A stretch of DNA of 64,000 nt, taken from contig NC_012874.2 in NCBI RefSeq assembly GCF_000003195.3, positions 3,193,001 to 3,257,000 of the forward strand, read 5' to 3'. This document shows, one piece after another, positions 23,051 to 33,818 of the stretch (position 1 is its first letter; each line of letters opens with the position of its first letter). Both the position numbers and the translations under genes were made by a program. The DNA comes from Sorghum bicolor. Its lineage: Eukaryota > Streptophyta > Magnoliopsida > Poales > Poaceae. Below the pieces are notes generated by a model that was not told the origin of the DNA, made no database searches, and saw nothing but the letters and a program-made list of their open reading frames with translations.

Positions 23051-26000
23051 GGTCGCCTTGGAAGGCCTTTTGGCTTTCTTCTTCTTCTTGAGAAGGAGAA
23101 GGCTCTTCTTCTCTTTTTTTTTTGAGGGGAAGAGAAGGCTCTTCTTCTGTTATGAGATGGTGTTGTCTTGTGTGAAAAATCACTGCCCAAAGTGTGGTTT
23201 AAATAGTCTATGATATGGTGGTTTTCCTATATTTTATTTCCAGAATTCTAATTTTAGAAATAGGTCCCTAGGTTAATTCCACCTTGCTGGTAATTATTTT
23301 ATAAGTTTTTGAAGAAAACAACTGTTCAACTGGAGAATTGTGGGAACAGGGAGTGGATGTGTGAAATAAAGGGAAAATATAGTGTTTATAGCGTCGTTAA
23401 ATCAATGTGTACAACCCAAGCTATGGAAGAAAATGATCTTTTTTACCGGGAGAAACCGCGGAATGGAGGAGGCCTCACCTCTGCAGTTTAAAAATGACTC
23501 AAGTGCTCACAGGACCTTCACTCGACAAGTCGTCTTTGACTTTCTGTAGAGATCCACCAAGAGTCGTAGCGGAACCAGAACTAGAGCTATTAAAAAAACT
23601 CCCATCAAAGAGCCTCTATCATAACAACATGTGTTCCACACGAAACGTTACATTTTGCATGGGAAACCATGCAACATACCAACATCGTGGTAGGCAAAGT
23701 TGCTCGGACTAACGTAGTAACACATTTCTTTTGCTACATTTAATTACTATTACTACTCCGATGTGACGAGAGCACGTGACAGGGATGATCCGTTAGTTGT
23801 CGTTATGAAGTACTTCGAGCATAGGTTTTTCGTGATCGAAGCAAACAGTCTTCGTAATAACAACGTCCACCATGTTAGCTCTACCCGCGAAGTCTCCGAA
23901 ATTAGCAGAGCATACATTAGATGCTCTCATTATAGGATGTGGTATACGACAAAGACTGCTCATGGATTTGAAGGCATAAGCGTTTGCCTCGTGGGAGTCA
24001 TGTTCGTAATACGTCAGGCATATGTAAGCTCTATGTTCCACAACATTTCCAAAATTGGCAGAACATATGTTAGATGTGCTCGTTATAGATTCAACAGCAT
24101 AGACAGTTTCCCTTTGGGGACATAGCCGTTACCCTCAATCACCAAGAAGAATTAAGTTTCTCGTATATACGACAATAAGCGGTCAATGCCATTAGACATG
24201 TCATTTCTTTTAACAGAAAACATACATAAAAATGGCATAGAATACACGAACACCCATTCTAACACTTAGGTTATTTTTTAAAACACTAGAAATAATTAAT
24301 ATCTCAAAAAAGTAGACTAACAAGTAGGGTAAACTCTTCATATATGGATTTTTTTAATATCCAACTTTTTAATTTGGTGGTGAGGATGGACAGGTTAACC
24401 ACTAAAGTACTTGATTAGGAATAGTCCTGTAAGATGAGGACTTGGATGCAAAAAAATATTGGAGAACGATGGATCCGGCTGCAGCACACAGTAACACACG
24501 ATGACTCAAGCCGCACCAAACCATGGTAGCTCTAACCATCTTTGTCGTCCTCTTGTAGCGTGCCAGCAGGAGACGTGGTGGCGTTACTCCCCTTTCTGCA
24601 TGGCTGCATGCGACAATGTGCATATGTTGCGCTAGAGACGTGACATCTCTACGTCTCTATCTCTATATGTATCTCTATCTCTATCTCCCTGGCTCACTGT
24701 GCAGGCAGCGCAGCCCCGGTGGCTTGCTGCTAGCGGACGCAATGCAGCGTCCATTTTTGTGTCAGTTTGTTGAAGTGGACGGTGGCCAACAAATCAACTA
24801 TCGGTGATCATCATTGTGTCCACGCCATCAGCTAGCCTAAGATTCTTTTTCTTCTTCTTTCTGTTAGTCTGTTACTGTCCTCTAGTGGTATCAGTAGTAA
24901 CTCTTCTTTAAGTACTTCCAAAAATTTTGGTTCGTCTTCTGTTAGTGCATTAGTGTCTTCTAGCAGTAACTTTTAAATTTCTTCTATAATTTGGACCCAG
25001 TTCACTATATATTTTGGGCATAGCAGCCTCACACAAGAAAGCAGGCGAAATGCATGAAAAATCCAGACCATTGAACTACTGGCAGTTGCCATGGTTGCTG
25101 TCCTATCCCGCCTCCCGGACTACTCAAGGTTGTTCTCATGCCAGTGCATACATGCAGCATCATCAAGCGCAGGCACATGCACAAGGAGCACGGCGAGTTA
25201 GCACTCAGTAGATATCGACGATAGAATTAACAGATACATGCATGTGTTGATATATCGTCGATCGTATCACAAGAGATATTCTGCAGGATGTACAATAATT
25301 AGTAATTTCCATCTATAAAAATAAAGGTTTTATTAGTAGTGCTGCTTGTATAAGATATGGCCATCTGCAAGCATATCTTCGAGAAAAGATTTATAAACTA
25401 ATATATAAAATCTACTACATTTATTATTTTGGCTACTAGCTAAGTCATTGCCAGTAGAGCTAGACATGCATGCATGGTCTGCGGCTATAGCTAGATGTAG
25501 TGATGTCATAATGCCTCCAAGTTCTATGTAAAAATGTCTGGATATAATGATGCCATAATGTCTCCAAGTTCTATCTATATAAAACTGGCAATGAAAAATG
25601 GAGTCTTTAAATAAGTAGGACTCCTAATATGTTTTTATATGCTAGCGACCTAGTATATTCACAAGCCTATGGAGACTTCACAAGCCAAACCAATCACTAG
25701 CGATAGAACTGCATGGTCTATAGCTAAATTAATAATGCCATATATGCCTTTATAAAAAGCTACAAATATATAGTCCAAAAAACAATATGCTTATTTTTTA
25801 ACAGAAAAACATATGCTTAGAACTAAACCAACACATTTGTATTAACTACAAATTATTTATTGCTAATGCTAAATATACATGTGGTCTGCTATATAGCTAG
25901 ATTGAGATCAATGCAAAAACCATGCCTCTTGGTCGCCCCTCCATGGAATTCAGGTATAACACGCTAAAGTTGAAATACAAAGGAGAAAAACAAAGGACAA

Positions 26001-27220
26001 GATGGGAAGAAGGAATCGGCCATGGCTACAACTTGAATAAAAAAGAATTCCAAATCAAATCAAACAAAGCACTAAGATTTTCCTCTGACTCACCTCTTTC
26101 GATTCCTTTTTTTTTTTTGAGTGAAACCTCTTTTGATACTTACCGCACATTCATTTGGGAGGTGTTCTTGTGGGCCACTCACTTCAATTTTGATTAATGT
26201 GCAGTCCAACTCGTTGGTTATGCCCAGACGTCAACAGTCTATTAAACTGATCTTGGGCTACTGACCATCCTTTTCCTCATGAGCGGGCCTGATTCTTTCC
26301 AAAGTTTGGCTACAGTTTTGCAAGTCATTTGGTACAACTTAAGTCCGATCCAAGATACGACTATCGTTTAGCTGAGCAAAAGTATGGCTAAGTCAGAGTC
26401 TATTTTTTAATAAAAACATGGATTTTGGTTTATATTATTGGGCATGGAATGCATAGATTTTTTTCTCCTTCATGCCATGTATTAATTATATTGATAACTA
26501 GACCTACCTAATACTAAAAGGAGAAAAAATATTCCCTCATTTTTCTCTGTCAACTAATCTCATGGTACCTCTCTCTCTCTCTCTCCATTCGGAACTTATT
26601 CTTGCCATGCATACATTTTTCAATCAAAATCCAACATGAGACCACATTTTCAATCCAAACCGATACAATCAAATGCAACATGAGATAACATGTTGTGCAT
26701 GCCTTGCCATGGTAAAGATGACATGATCATTTCATAAATCTTTAAATCACAACTCGTTCAAGTAACTGTGCAATAAACTGTACACTCCATTACAGCGCAT
26801 GAAAATGCTTGCTAAATATAAATTACATACACTATTTCTACATCTATGTATACACCTTATCTCTACCTAATGTTAAAGAGTGAAGCGTTTCTTCCAACTC
26901 GCTTGTTTACTTCCCAAACTGCCCTCTTTTGTCGCACTTTTTTACTTCCCAAACTAACAGGAGCAGAGCATGGTGAACAGACAGCGGCACACAGGGACAA
27001 CTAGTCGAGCACTGCAATGAAGCTCCGGAGTTCAGAACGAACTGGTCAAGCAAAATCAAAAATGAAACACCCACAAAGTTATTGACTTACATGTCTTTTT
27101 GTGAACAATTGTAAACCTCTTTCGCAAAATTAAAGAATATCCCATGAGGCCACGGTTGTTTCGCTTTGTTCCTGAGATAAAAAGTAGGAGCTGAACTGTT
27201 CAAAGTACAACACCAAGGGA
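23051..27220. other. Unrecognised intergenic DNA with short repeats
   Basis: No gene family is recognised. At 23,763-24,125 a plus-strand frame of 120 residues is open; it covers a diverged internal duplication (blocks at about 23,840-23,940 and 24,000-24,090 share AGCATACATTAGATG-like text), so its openness may be accidental. Microsatellites: (TATCTC)-like at about 24,655-24,690 and (CT)n at about 26,570-26,586. A two-copy repeat (CATAATG-CTCCAAGTTCTAT) lies at about 25,508-25,580. The rest is AT-rich. Confidence 0.35.
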
Positions 27221-27750
27221 CTCCTTTCACCTCCTTGGTAAAAGAAGTGAGCGGAAGATGCTTCCAAGATGAAAAATATTGAGGGGCTCCTTTCACCTCA
27301 GTCCGCTCCCATGCTAAAATAAGAAAGGGGGAGGCATTTCCATGGCAAATAACTTTGAGGGTTCATTTCGCTCCGCTCGCTTGCTAAAACAAATGATGGG
27401 GAGGCTTTCCAAACTGAATAACTGAGGGGATCCTTTCACCTCAGTTTGCTCGCTCACTAAAAGAAGTAAGGCGGAGACGTTTCCAAGGCAAATAACACCA
27501 AGGGGCTCATTTCACCTCAATCTATTCCATTGATAACAAAAACAAGGGATGGTATTTCTGAAGCGAATGGTGCCAAGTGGCTGCTTTCGCCTTAATCTGC
27601 TCTATCGCCAAATGAAGTGAGGGGAGGCATATCCAAAGTGACTGATGACAAGGGGCTCTTTTTGCCTCTTTAATACACTTGGTAGTATAACGCTTTTAAA
27701 ATAATGTAACCTAAGGGGTCTCTTTTTCGCTTCATCTGGCCTTAGTGCCA
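27221..27750. repeat. Tandem array of about eight ~70-bp units
   Basis: The motif CTCCTTTCACCTCA and variants recur at about 27,221, 27,287, 27,361, 27,430, 27,506, 27,581, 27,656 and 27,718. Between them lie a GCTCGC...CTAAAA..AAGTGA..GGGAGGC.TTTCCAA block and CAAGGGG. Unit length varies from about 62 to 76 bases. There is no coding capacity. I do not recognise the family. Confidence 0.8.
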
Positions 27751-27956
27751 AAAGAATTCAGTAGTCAAAATGCTTTTTCTAATCAATACACCATCGAGAC
27801 CTCAAATCTTATATTCCGCGTGGGGGACGAAGAATGAAAATGTTCACTTCTAACAGCCGGACGACATGCATGTTCCTATCCAAGTACTACATCAAAAATA
27901 AAAAAAAGATGCAACTGAATAAAAAACTATTATTTCTATTTGACTACATGGATTAA

Positions 27957-28004
27957 AATTTCAGAAACCTTATACAAGCTATTTCAGAAACCTTATACAA
28001 GCTC
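27957..28004. repeat. 24-bp direct duplication
   Basis: ATTTCAGAAACCTTATACAAGC occurs twice back to back. This is a simple local duplication. Confidence 0.8.
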
Positions 28005-28269
28005 CGAGTCGGAACCTTCAACAGTGCAACCATCATGAGTGCATTGCATAAAGCAATATGTTCGGTATCATGATTGGCGACAACGCTTGATGAACCAGTT
28101 CTATTTTCAGCTCAATAATCTCAGGAATCTCCACCACGTATCACTTGGCAGCATGCAACTTATGCCGTTAGACAAGAACTGAGTGATCAAACGACATAAA
28201 AATTGCTTTGTGACCCAGTTTACAATCTTCGTAGAGGTGTAAGTGTGAATCCAACAAATCATAGAGGCT

Positions 28270-28960
28270 ACAGTGAGGATTTTGCAAGTGATATTTAATT
28301 TTTCATCAACGAACCACCCGAAATGTACAAGTTACGACTTCTGATAAGTTTTGAAACCAAGTCATAAACTAGGGTAGGCTCGATTACAAAAATTCCTTCG
28401 AAATCTCACACCAGCAGACACTTTACCCAAATTGAGGATTTCATTCTTCAACACCAGGAACTTCGGCTCCAGAATGTGAACCATTTCTAGCTGCTTCAGT
28501 TTTCGAACCATTTACGCTCACCCTATGGTCTCAGTCTATTTGGTTTCTTCTCTGTGAAATAGGTCATCCTGCAATCTAAATCATAGGAAACATAAAAAAA
28601 TATCAGCATATTAAATAGCATGAGGGGGCAAAGCTTGCCTTCCCACAAGTTCAGGCAGCCTTGCAAACAGCTATCTCATTTCCTCATCAAAGGCAAAAGT
28701 TCTCATAAAACGAATGAGACATTGTGTGTTTGCCACGCCCGTCACCCGGTCATAGACGTCAACCTCATGAGGAACCAAACTTTGCACATGGTCACGCTTA
28801 GCACCAACTAGAGCTTGACTGGCTCATGTGCTCCTCTAGGTCAACAATTGTGCCTTGCAACACCAATAATATGCATGTTTTCACGACAAAGATCAACATT
28901 CTTTCTAGCCTCAGCAGAAAAGAGAAATTTCACTATTTCACGAGTCATGCTCAGTGTCGT
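28270..28960 (-). pseudogene. Unrecognised coding relic on the minus strand
   Basis: Several minus-strand stretches look translated but shift frame and carry stops: TREIVKFLFSAEARKNVD and CRENMHIIGVARHN (28,950-28,850), VDVYDRVTGVANTQCLIRF and LFARLPELVGRQALPPH (28,790-28,630), and DFEGIFVIEPTLVYDLVSK (about 28,410-28,350). Their order suggests one decayed gene or transposon ORF. I cannot assign a family. Confidence 0.3.
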
Positions 28961-30818
28961 AGGTTCAGATCCGTGGCAAACCATTGGGTTTTGTTTGTCA
29001 TAGGTCGATGTGGGGGTTTCAGTGGCTCAAACACTCAGACACACACCCCACCACCAGCCTCATGCATCCCTCCCCATCCCTGAATTCCCCATGACCGCAA
29101 CGAGCCCATTCCTATCTCCCGCACCAGCACAACTCGAATACCTAACCCTGCATGAGTGGAGATGCGGCTACTGTGGTGACATCGAGAGCGGTTGTCGGCT
29201 GCTGTGGGGTTAGGGCCTTGCGATGGTGGCAGTGATGGCTATCACACAAGCGGCGGCGATGGTGGTGAAGGCGGCAGCGGTGCAAGTAGGGGCACGAGTG
29301 TTGCATCGACAGGCGGTGCCAGCTCAGGTAGGGGCGTGGGCCTCGCACAGCGATGGCTCGAGCCTCACAGTGGTGGCAGTGTGAGCAGGGGCGCAGGCCT
29401 CACGCAGCCACGCCTCACAACCATCTCTGTTAGCTCAGTTTCTTTAGTTTAAAACCAAAAACCAAAGTAGAAAACCAACATCAAATTTGTTGGTTCTTTA
29501 TTCTGTAATGAGTCGATCGGTTCTCTATTCTTGAAAACCAAAGTTTTGTAAAACTGAACAAATTAAACCAAACCAAATTTTTGATTTGGACCAAATGCCC
29601 ACCTTAGGGAGGGGTTGAGAATTTCACGACCACTCCCTAAAGCTCTTGTATAGTCATCCAGTGCTTGACTATTTGGTGCTATTTGCCGCTTTGCGGCCTT
29701 CCCCGGATAAGTCTTCTTGAGGCTTCCTTGGTACTCAAGGAGCCTTCCTTACCTAGAGGGGTTGATGAGAGGGCCCGAAGCCCTCTAACCCTCAGGCTTA
29801 GGGAGTCACTTTTCTTGACGCATCACGCCTACTGCATGACCCTACCAAGGGAGTGGCTGACAGTGACAGACAGTGCAGTGCCTCTATGTCTGTTAGGTTC
29901 GGGTGCCTAACAGATTCCTAAGCTAGCTTCTAGTCTTGGCTCCGGACGTCATTTGGTACCCAAGCGAAGGCCCAAGTGGTTTCTAGGACGCAGGCCTAGC
30001 CCTGGCGCCTCCCCATCGTTCGAGGTCCCTGGGTCATGGATGAGCCCCAAGCATTGGTTGCTAACGTGCTTAGGCTCATCTTGACTCCACCATAGGGTAC
30101 GCGCAAGCGTACACAATGAGTATAGCCATCGAGTGATTTGAAGAGTCGGTTAGGGATTTACTCGAACTACTATCTCTTTCTCGGGAATTTAACATACCTC
30201 TATATTCAACTCTCTTCAAGAGCCTCATTGCCCTTCATGGACTCCTGGGTCCCTTTCTAGGGTGGCGATGAGGGGCTATTGCCGACCTTGTCGAATGAAT
30301 CGATCCGGGGGGGGGGGGGCGTCAGGTGGTTGTTTCACGTGGCCTCTGGTTTGGGTGAAGCTATGGATGAGCATATTTTTCTCGTAACCAGGGTCCAAAG
30401 TTTTCTCTATGTTTCTTTGCAAGCCAAATGTCTGATCTGCCACTATTTTTAACTAGTTCTTGCTTATGCATCTCGATATATTGAGAAACTACAGTTGCTT
30501 GTTGGAGGAAGTTGAAATGCGCACTTGTCTAAAATTATCATGGTCATTAACATGTACTGACTTTTCGTCAATCATCCCCTTTCCATTTAGCCTTCCCTCA
30601 TGCCAAGATACAAGAACACAAATTCGATTTAGATCCAAATAGTATATGCCTTTCACCATTTCCTTTTTTCCCTTTCACGGTTCTAAAAGCTGTGATGCCA
30701 TAAAGAATTTCTTATTGTTGTTAATATGACTAACTAATTAATGGATAAGGATTGTCTCTTATTAATGAGTAGGGATGGTCTTCGACTATCATCCACATAT
30801 GTATTTATAGTAGAGTCC
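28961..30818. other. GC-richer intergenic DNA, possible retrotransposon leader
   Basis: 29,000-29,450 is rich in GGC/GGT triplets without a convincing gene. 29,590-30,310 is GC-rich, non-coding and ends in a run of about a dozen G. Its texture is that of a gypsy LTR or leader, but no paired copy exists in the window. I see nothing firm. Confidence 0.25.
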
Positions 30819-31070
30819 TATAAGAGCAAGGTTAATAATACAGCCGGCCGGCTGCTGTCTATAAGGTTTCTTTATAGTCTTCTTTTTCACTCATATAGTA
30901 GTTGGCTCGTCACTATTAATACATAGCCCACATATCTCTCTTACAAAATTTCTCGATTCTTGTGTGTAAGTCGGCTATAAACTTAAAGACCGCTTCTGCT
31001 CTTTCTCCTCTCATATCTTCTCCACCTTATTTAGCCGGCTTAAATAAACTCACCTGAAACCCAAACATTC
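30819..31070. mobile_element. MITE-like element (low confidence)
   Basis: It starts TAAGAGCAAGGTTAATAATA, the opening of a common grass MITE type, and continues with GCCGGC and TCTATAAGG words. The right end near 31,045 (TTAGCCGGCTTAAATAA) is a degraded inverse. The boundaries are uncertain. Confidence 0.3.
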
Positions 31071-31114
31071 ATTGGAGTGACCAGTCAAGTAATTAAAATA
31101 CCGGTGGAGGAGGT

Positions 31115-32190
31115 CGTTATGGTTTAACATTGTTCACCAAGAACATGGTCATTTGCCCAGTGTAAACAACATTTTAACGCTACATAGTTACTCGAGTAGA
31201 GAGCTTGCCTGACCTATAGAGCGTCGGTTTCGAGCACGATGTTGCCTATCCCTAATCTAAACAGCTTCCTGGACTCCCTGCAAGCACCTATAGCAGGCGG
31301 TGCTCCACCTTGCCTCTTCCTGCTGAAACTACATCTCCGTCACTGTCTGCGATGACCAACCCCCAGCAACCCATGGCTGCTCTTGGGATGAGTGATGCAT
31401 CACAGTTCAGCTTCAGCTTCCCAAACGGTGGTTTGGACATCTTCCTTCGCATCTTGGTGTCATTGCTATCATCGATGTAGGCTTGCTCAGAGATTCAGCA
31501 ACATGCAGTCTTATATACTGTGAGAGATGACTGAAGCCAACCCCTGCCTGCCACCTTCCCTGGCTGGTATATATTGTTGCGCTCCGACCACCAGGCCCAT
31601 AGGATGAAGATCATTGTCGCTCTTTTCTCTTCCTGTGCTTGGAGGATGAATTCAACTACACTCCTTGCCGAGTCCTTCGATGCCAACGTGACTCTTTAAG
31701 TTTCCAGCTGTAATTGATTCCAAAAAATGTCTGACTGTTTTGCACTTGAAAAAAGATGGCCTCTCCATCGTCATCGAACCGATCGCAGACCGGCACTTTG
31801 ATAGCATGCCCCTGCGGATCAGGTTTGATCTCAATGGGTGACTGTTCTGTGCAAGACGCCAAATAAAATGCTTCATCTTGCTTGGGAAATTCAGTTTCCA
31901 AATCTTTCGCCATAGAGGGTCTTCACTTCCGATGCTATTACTCTGTGCACTGCCTTGCTTCCTTCTCCTCAGTTTATCTTCCCTGCACACCTTATAAGCG
32001 CTTTTGACGCTGAAAAGGCCCTTAGGATCGTAGTACCATTACCATGCCAACTGATTTGGCCGAACATTAAGTGGTAGTGCTAATATGATCTTTTGATCCT
32101 CTTCCCAGAAACTGTCTCTCACAAGCTGCTGGCCCCAAACCCCGGTCATCGGGTTATTTAAGTCCGATACCTCAGAGATGATATTTGAAC
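31115..32190 (-). mobile_element. L1 LINE 3' fragment with RNase H domain
   Basis: Minus-strand frames read FSVKSAYKVC and WKLNFPSKMKHFIWRLA (the zinc-finger RVT region, about 32,020-31,830), then FILWAWWSERN, then PPFGKLKLNCDASL with GLVIADSDGDVVSAGRG and LETDA, which is the RNase H domain of plant L1 elements. Frames are interrupted several times. It is 5'-truncated; the TSDs are not identified. Confidence 0.82.
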
Positions 32191-32315
32191 ACCTTTTTTT
32201 AAAGCGAAAGGAGTACAAATTAATTTCCGTTATCAAACACTTCTCGAGAAGTAAGAAGATGATGTCATAATTAAGGTGAGGACGGCGGAGAGGAGGAGAG
32301 AACACGAGAAGAGAC

Positions 32316-32340
32316 TGTTAGATAATAGGATATCCTCTGG
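32316..32340 (+). repeat. Copia-2 5' LTR, first 25 bases
   Basis: The bases are identical to the start of the 3' LTR at 36,578-36,602. The next six LTR bases (AGATAC in the 3' LTR) are missing, and the inverted block begins. Confidence 0.9.
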
Positions 32341-33521
32341 ATGAGAAATACCAAGCTCAGTCAGAAGCCGCTGAATCCACATCATCTCTGCCGTAGCATT
32401 AGCAAGAGCTTTATATTCGGCCTCCGTGCTGGAGCGTGACACGGTCGGTTGCTTCCTAGCACTCCATGATATGAGATTAGGACCAAAAAATACGGCAAAA
32501 CCACCAGTGGACCTCCGGTCATCAACACAACCGGCCCAATCCGCATCAGAGAAGGCACTGACAAGTGTAGAGGACGATTTTCTAATCTTGAGACCCATAG
32601 TCAGAGTGCCTTTAACATATCGAAGTATGCGTTTGACAGCTGTCCAGTGTGTAGTAGTCGGAGCGTGGAGAAACTGGCAAACCTTGTTAACAGCAAAAGA
32701 CAAGTCAGGCCGAGTGAGAGTGAGATACTGAAGGGCCCCAACAATACTCCTATACCGTGTAGAATCTTCTTCATCAAGACTAGTGCCATCAGTAATGCTA
32801 AGCTTTTCAGAAGAAGAGATGGGTAATCAATCTTAAGGCTAAATTGTCGCTCAACCATGTTTTGGAAATCACGGAAGCACTGAAAAACTTCAGATTTATG
32901 ACGCAACAAATAGATCCACGTGAATTTACTGAAATCATCGATAAAACTGACATAATAGGAACGACAACCCACTGATGATGGTGCCGGTCCCCAAACATCT
33001 GAGAACACAAGCTCAAACGGTTTTGATGAAACACTAATCGACTTAGGATAAGGTAATTGATGGCTCTTGCCCATCTGACAAGCATCACAAATCACACCAC
33101 TGTTTGACTGATCACTAGAAACAGAAAGCTTATGACGACTAAGAATCTTCTGAACCACAGGCGATGAGGCATGACCTAAACGACTATGCCATAAGGAGGT
33201 AGATGGCTTGACGACACCGAAAACTTGTTTATTTGGTGGAGACTGACTGTGCAGATGAGACTTCAAGGGATAAAGTCCCCTTTCACATCGCCCTTCGAGG
33301 AGTGTCTTCCTCGTCACCTGTTCCTTGAGAGAAAAATGATGTGGATGAAGTTCAAGGAATGCATTGTTATCTTTAACAAGACGATTAGCTGAAACAAGGC
33401 TTTTATTTGCACTAGGAACATGAAGGACGTTATGCAGATGAATATCACGAACTGGGGATTGCAAAATGCTATGACCAACATGATTAATTTCCATACCTGC
33501 ACCATTGGCTGTGAGCACCTA
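32341..33521 (-). pseudogene. Inverted copia-2 coding block inside the 5' LTR
   Basis: On the minus strand this block begins with a protease-to-integrase segment: a GAG-pre-integrase region (LWHSRLGHAS), the zinc-finger cysteines (CDACQMGKSH) and the integrase start (SDVWGP). At about 32,826 it jumps directly into reverse transcriptase ([11 protein letters not shown]) and RNase H ([18 protein letters not shown]), stopping after GISH. The RT-RNase H part is nearly identical to 35,833-36,318: I count one difference in about 485 bases. It therefore holds part of what the forward copy lacks, plus a duplicate of what it has. Confidence 0.88.
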
Positions 33522-33692
33522 GTATGGTTATGATAGTTGTATATGTATTCCATGTATAGGACACGTGATCTGTTAGATTGAGTTGTATCCTGTATGGAAA
33601 TCTTTGTACATTGGCTATGTATAAATATATGACGAGGGGAGCCCTTGAGGTTCACCCCAATTCAATCTTATATTCTTATATGGTATCAGCCT
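33522..33692 (+). repeat. Copia-2 5' LTR remainder and primer-binding site
   Basis: 159 bases of LTR resume at GTATGG and end CTTATA at 33,680. TGGTATCAGCC follows immediately (33,681 on), a match to the initiator-Met tRNA primer site. Confidence 0.9.
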
Positions 33693-33733
33693 TCTACTCT
33701 TCCTCCCGGAATTAGATCCAATCCACGACTTCC

Positions 33734-33818
33734 ATGGCGTCTGCGTCGTCCACCAGCGCGCCCCTTGCCTTTGGCCTCCTCCCAGTCGTCTCAGAGAAGC
33801 TCACCCGGGGCAAGTTCA
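33734..33818 (+). pseudogene. Copia-2 gag start, truncated
   Basis: An ATG opens [16 protein letters not shown] and runs to LTRGKFNL, then fuses near 33,818-33,826 to integrase sequence at its DWGGEYQ box. The rest of gag, protease and the first half of integrase are deleted. The reading frames of the two parts differ. Confidence 0.75.

Noticed and set aside
23763..24125. 120-residue open frame
   Set aside because: It covers an internal DNA duplication, with no recognised family and no promoter or splice evidence.
26850..26960. Possible Helitron start (TCTCTACCTAATGTTAAAG)
   Set aside because: No CTRR end with a hairpin was found at a believable distance, and no Rep/helicase text.
27221..27750. 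Possible CRISPR-like array of spaced repeats
   Set aside because: Unit length varies, repeats are diverged, there are no unique spacers, and the DNA is plant nuclear.
29142..29452. Gly/Ser-rich frame and its opposite His/Arg-rich frame
   Set aside because: Low-complexity GGC/GGT triplet DNA; no family, no supporting signals.
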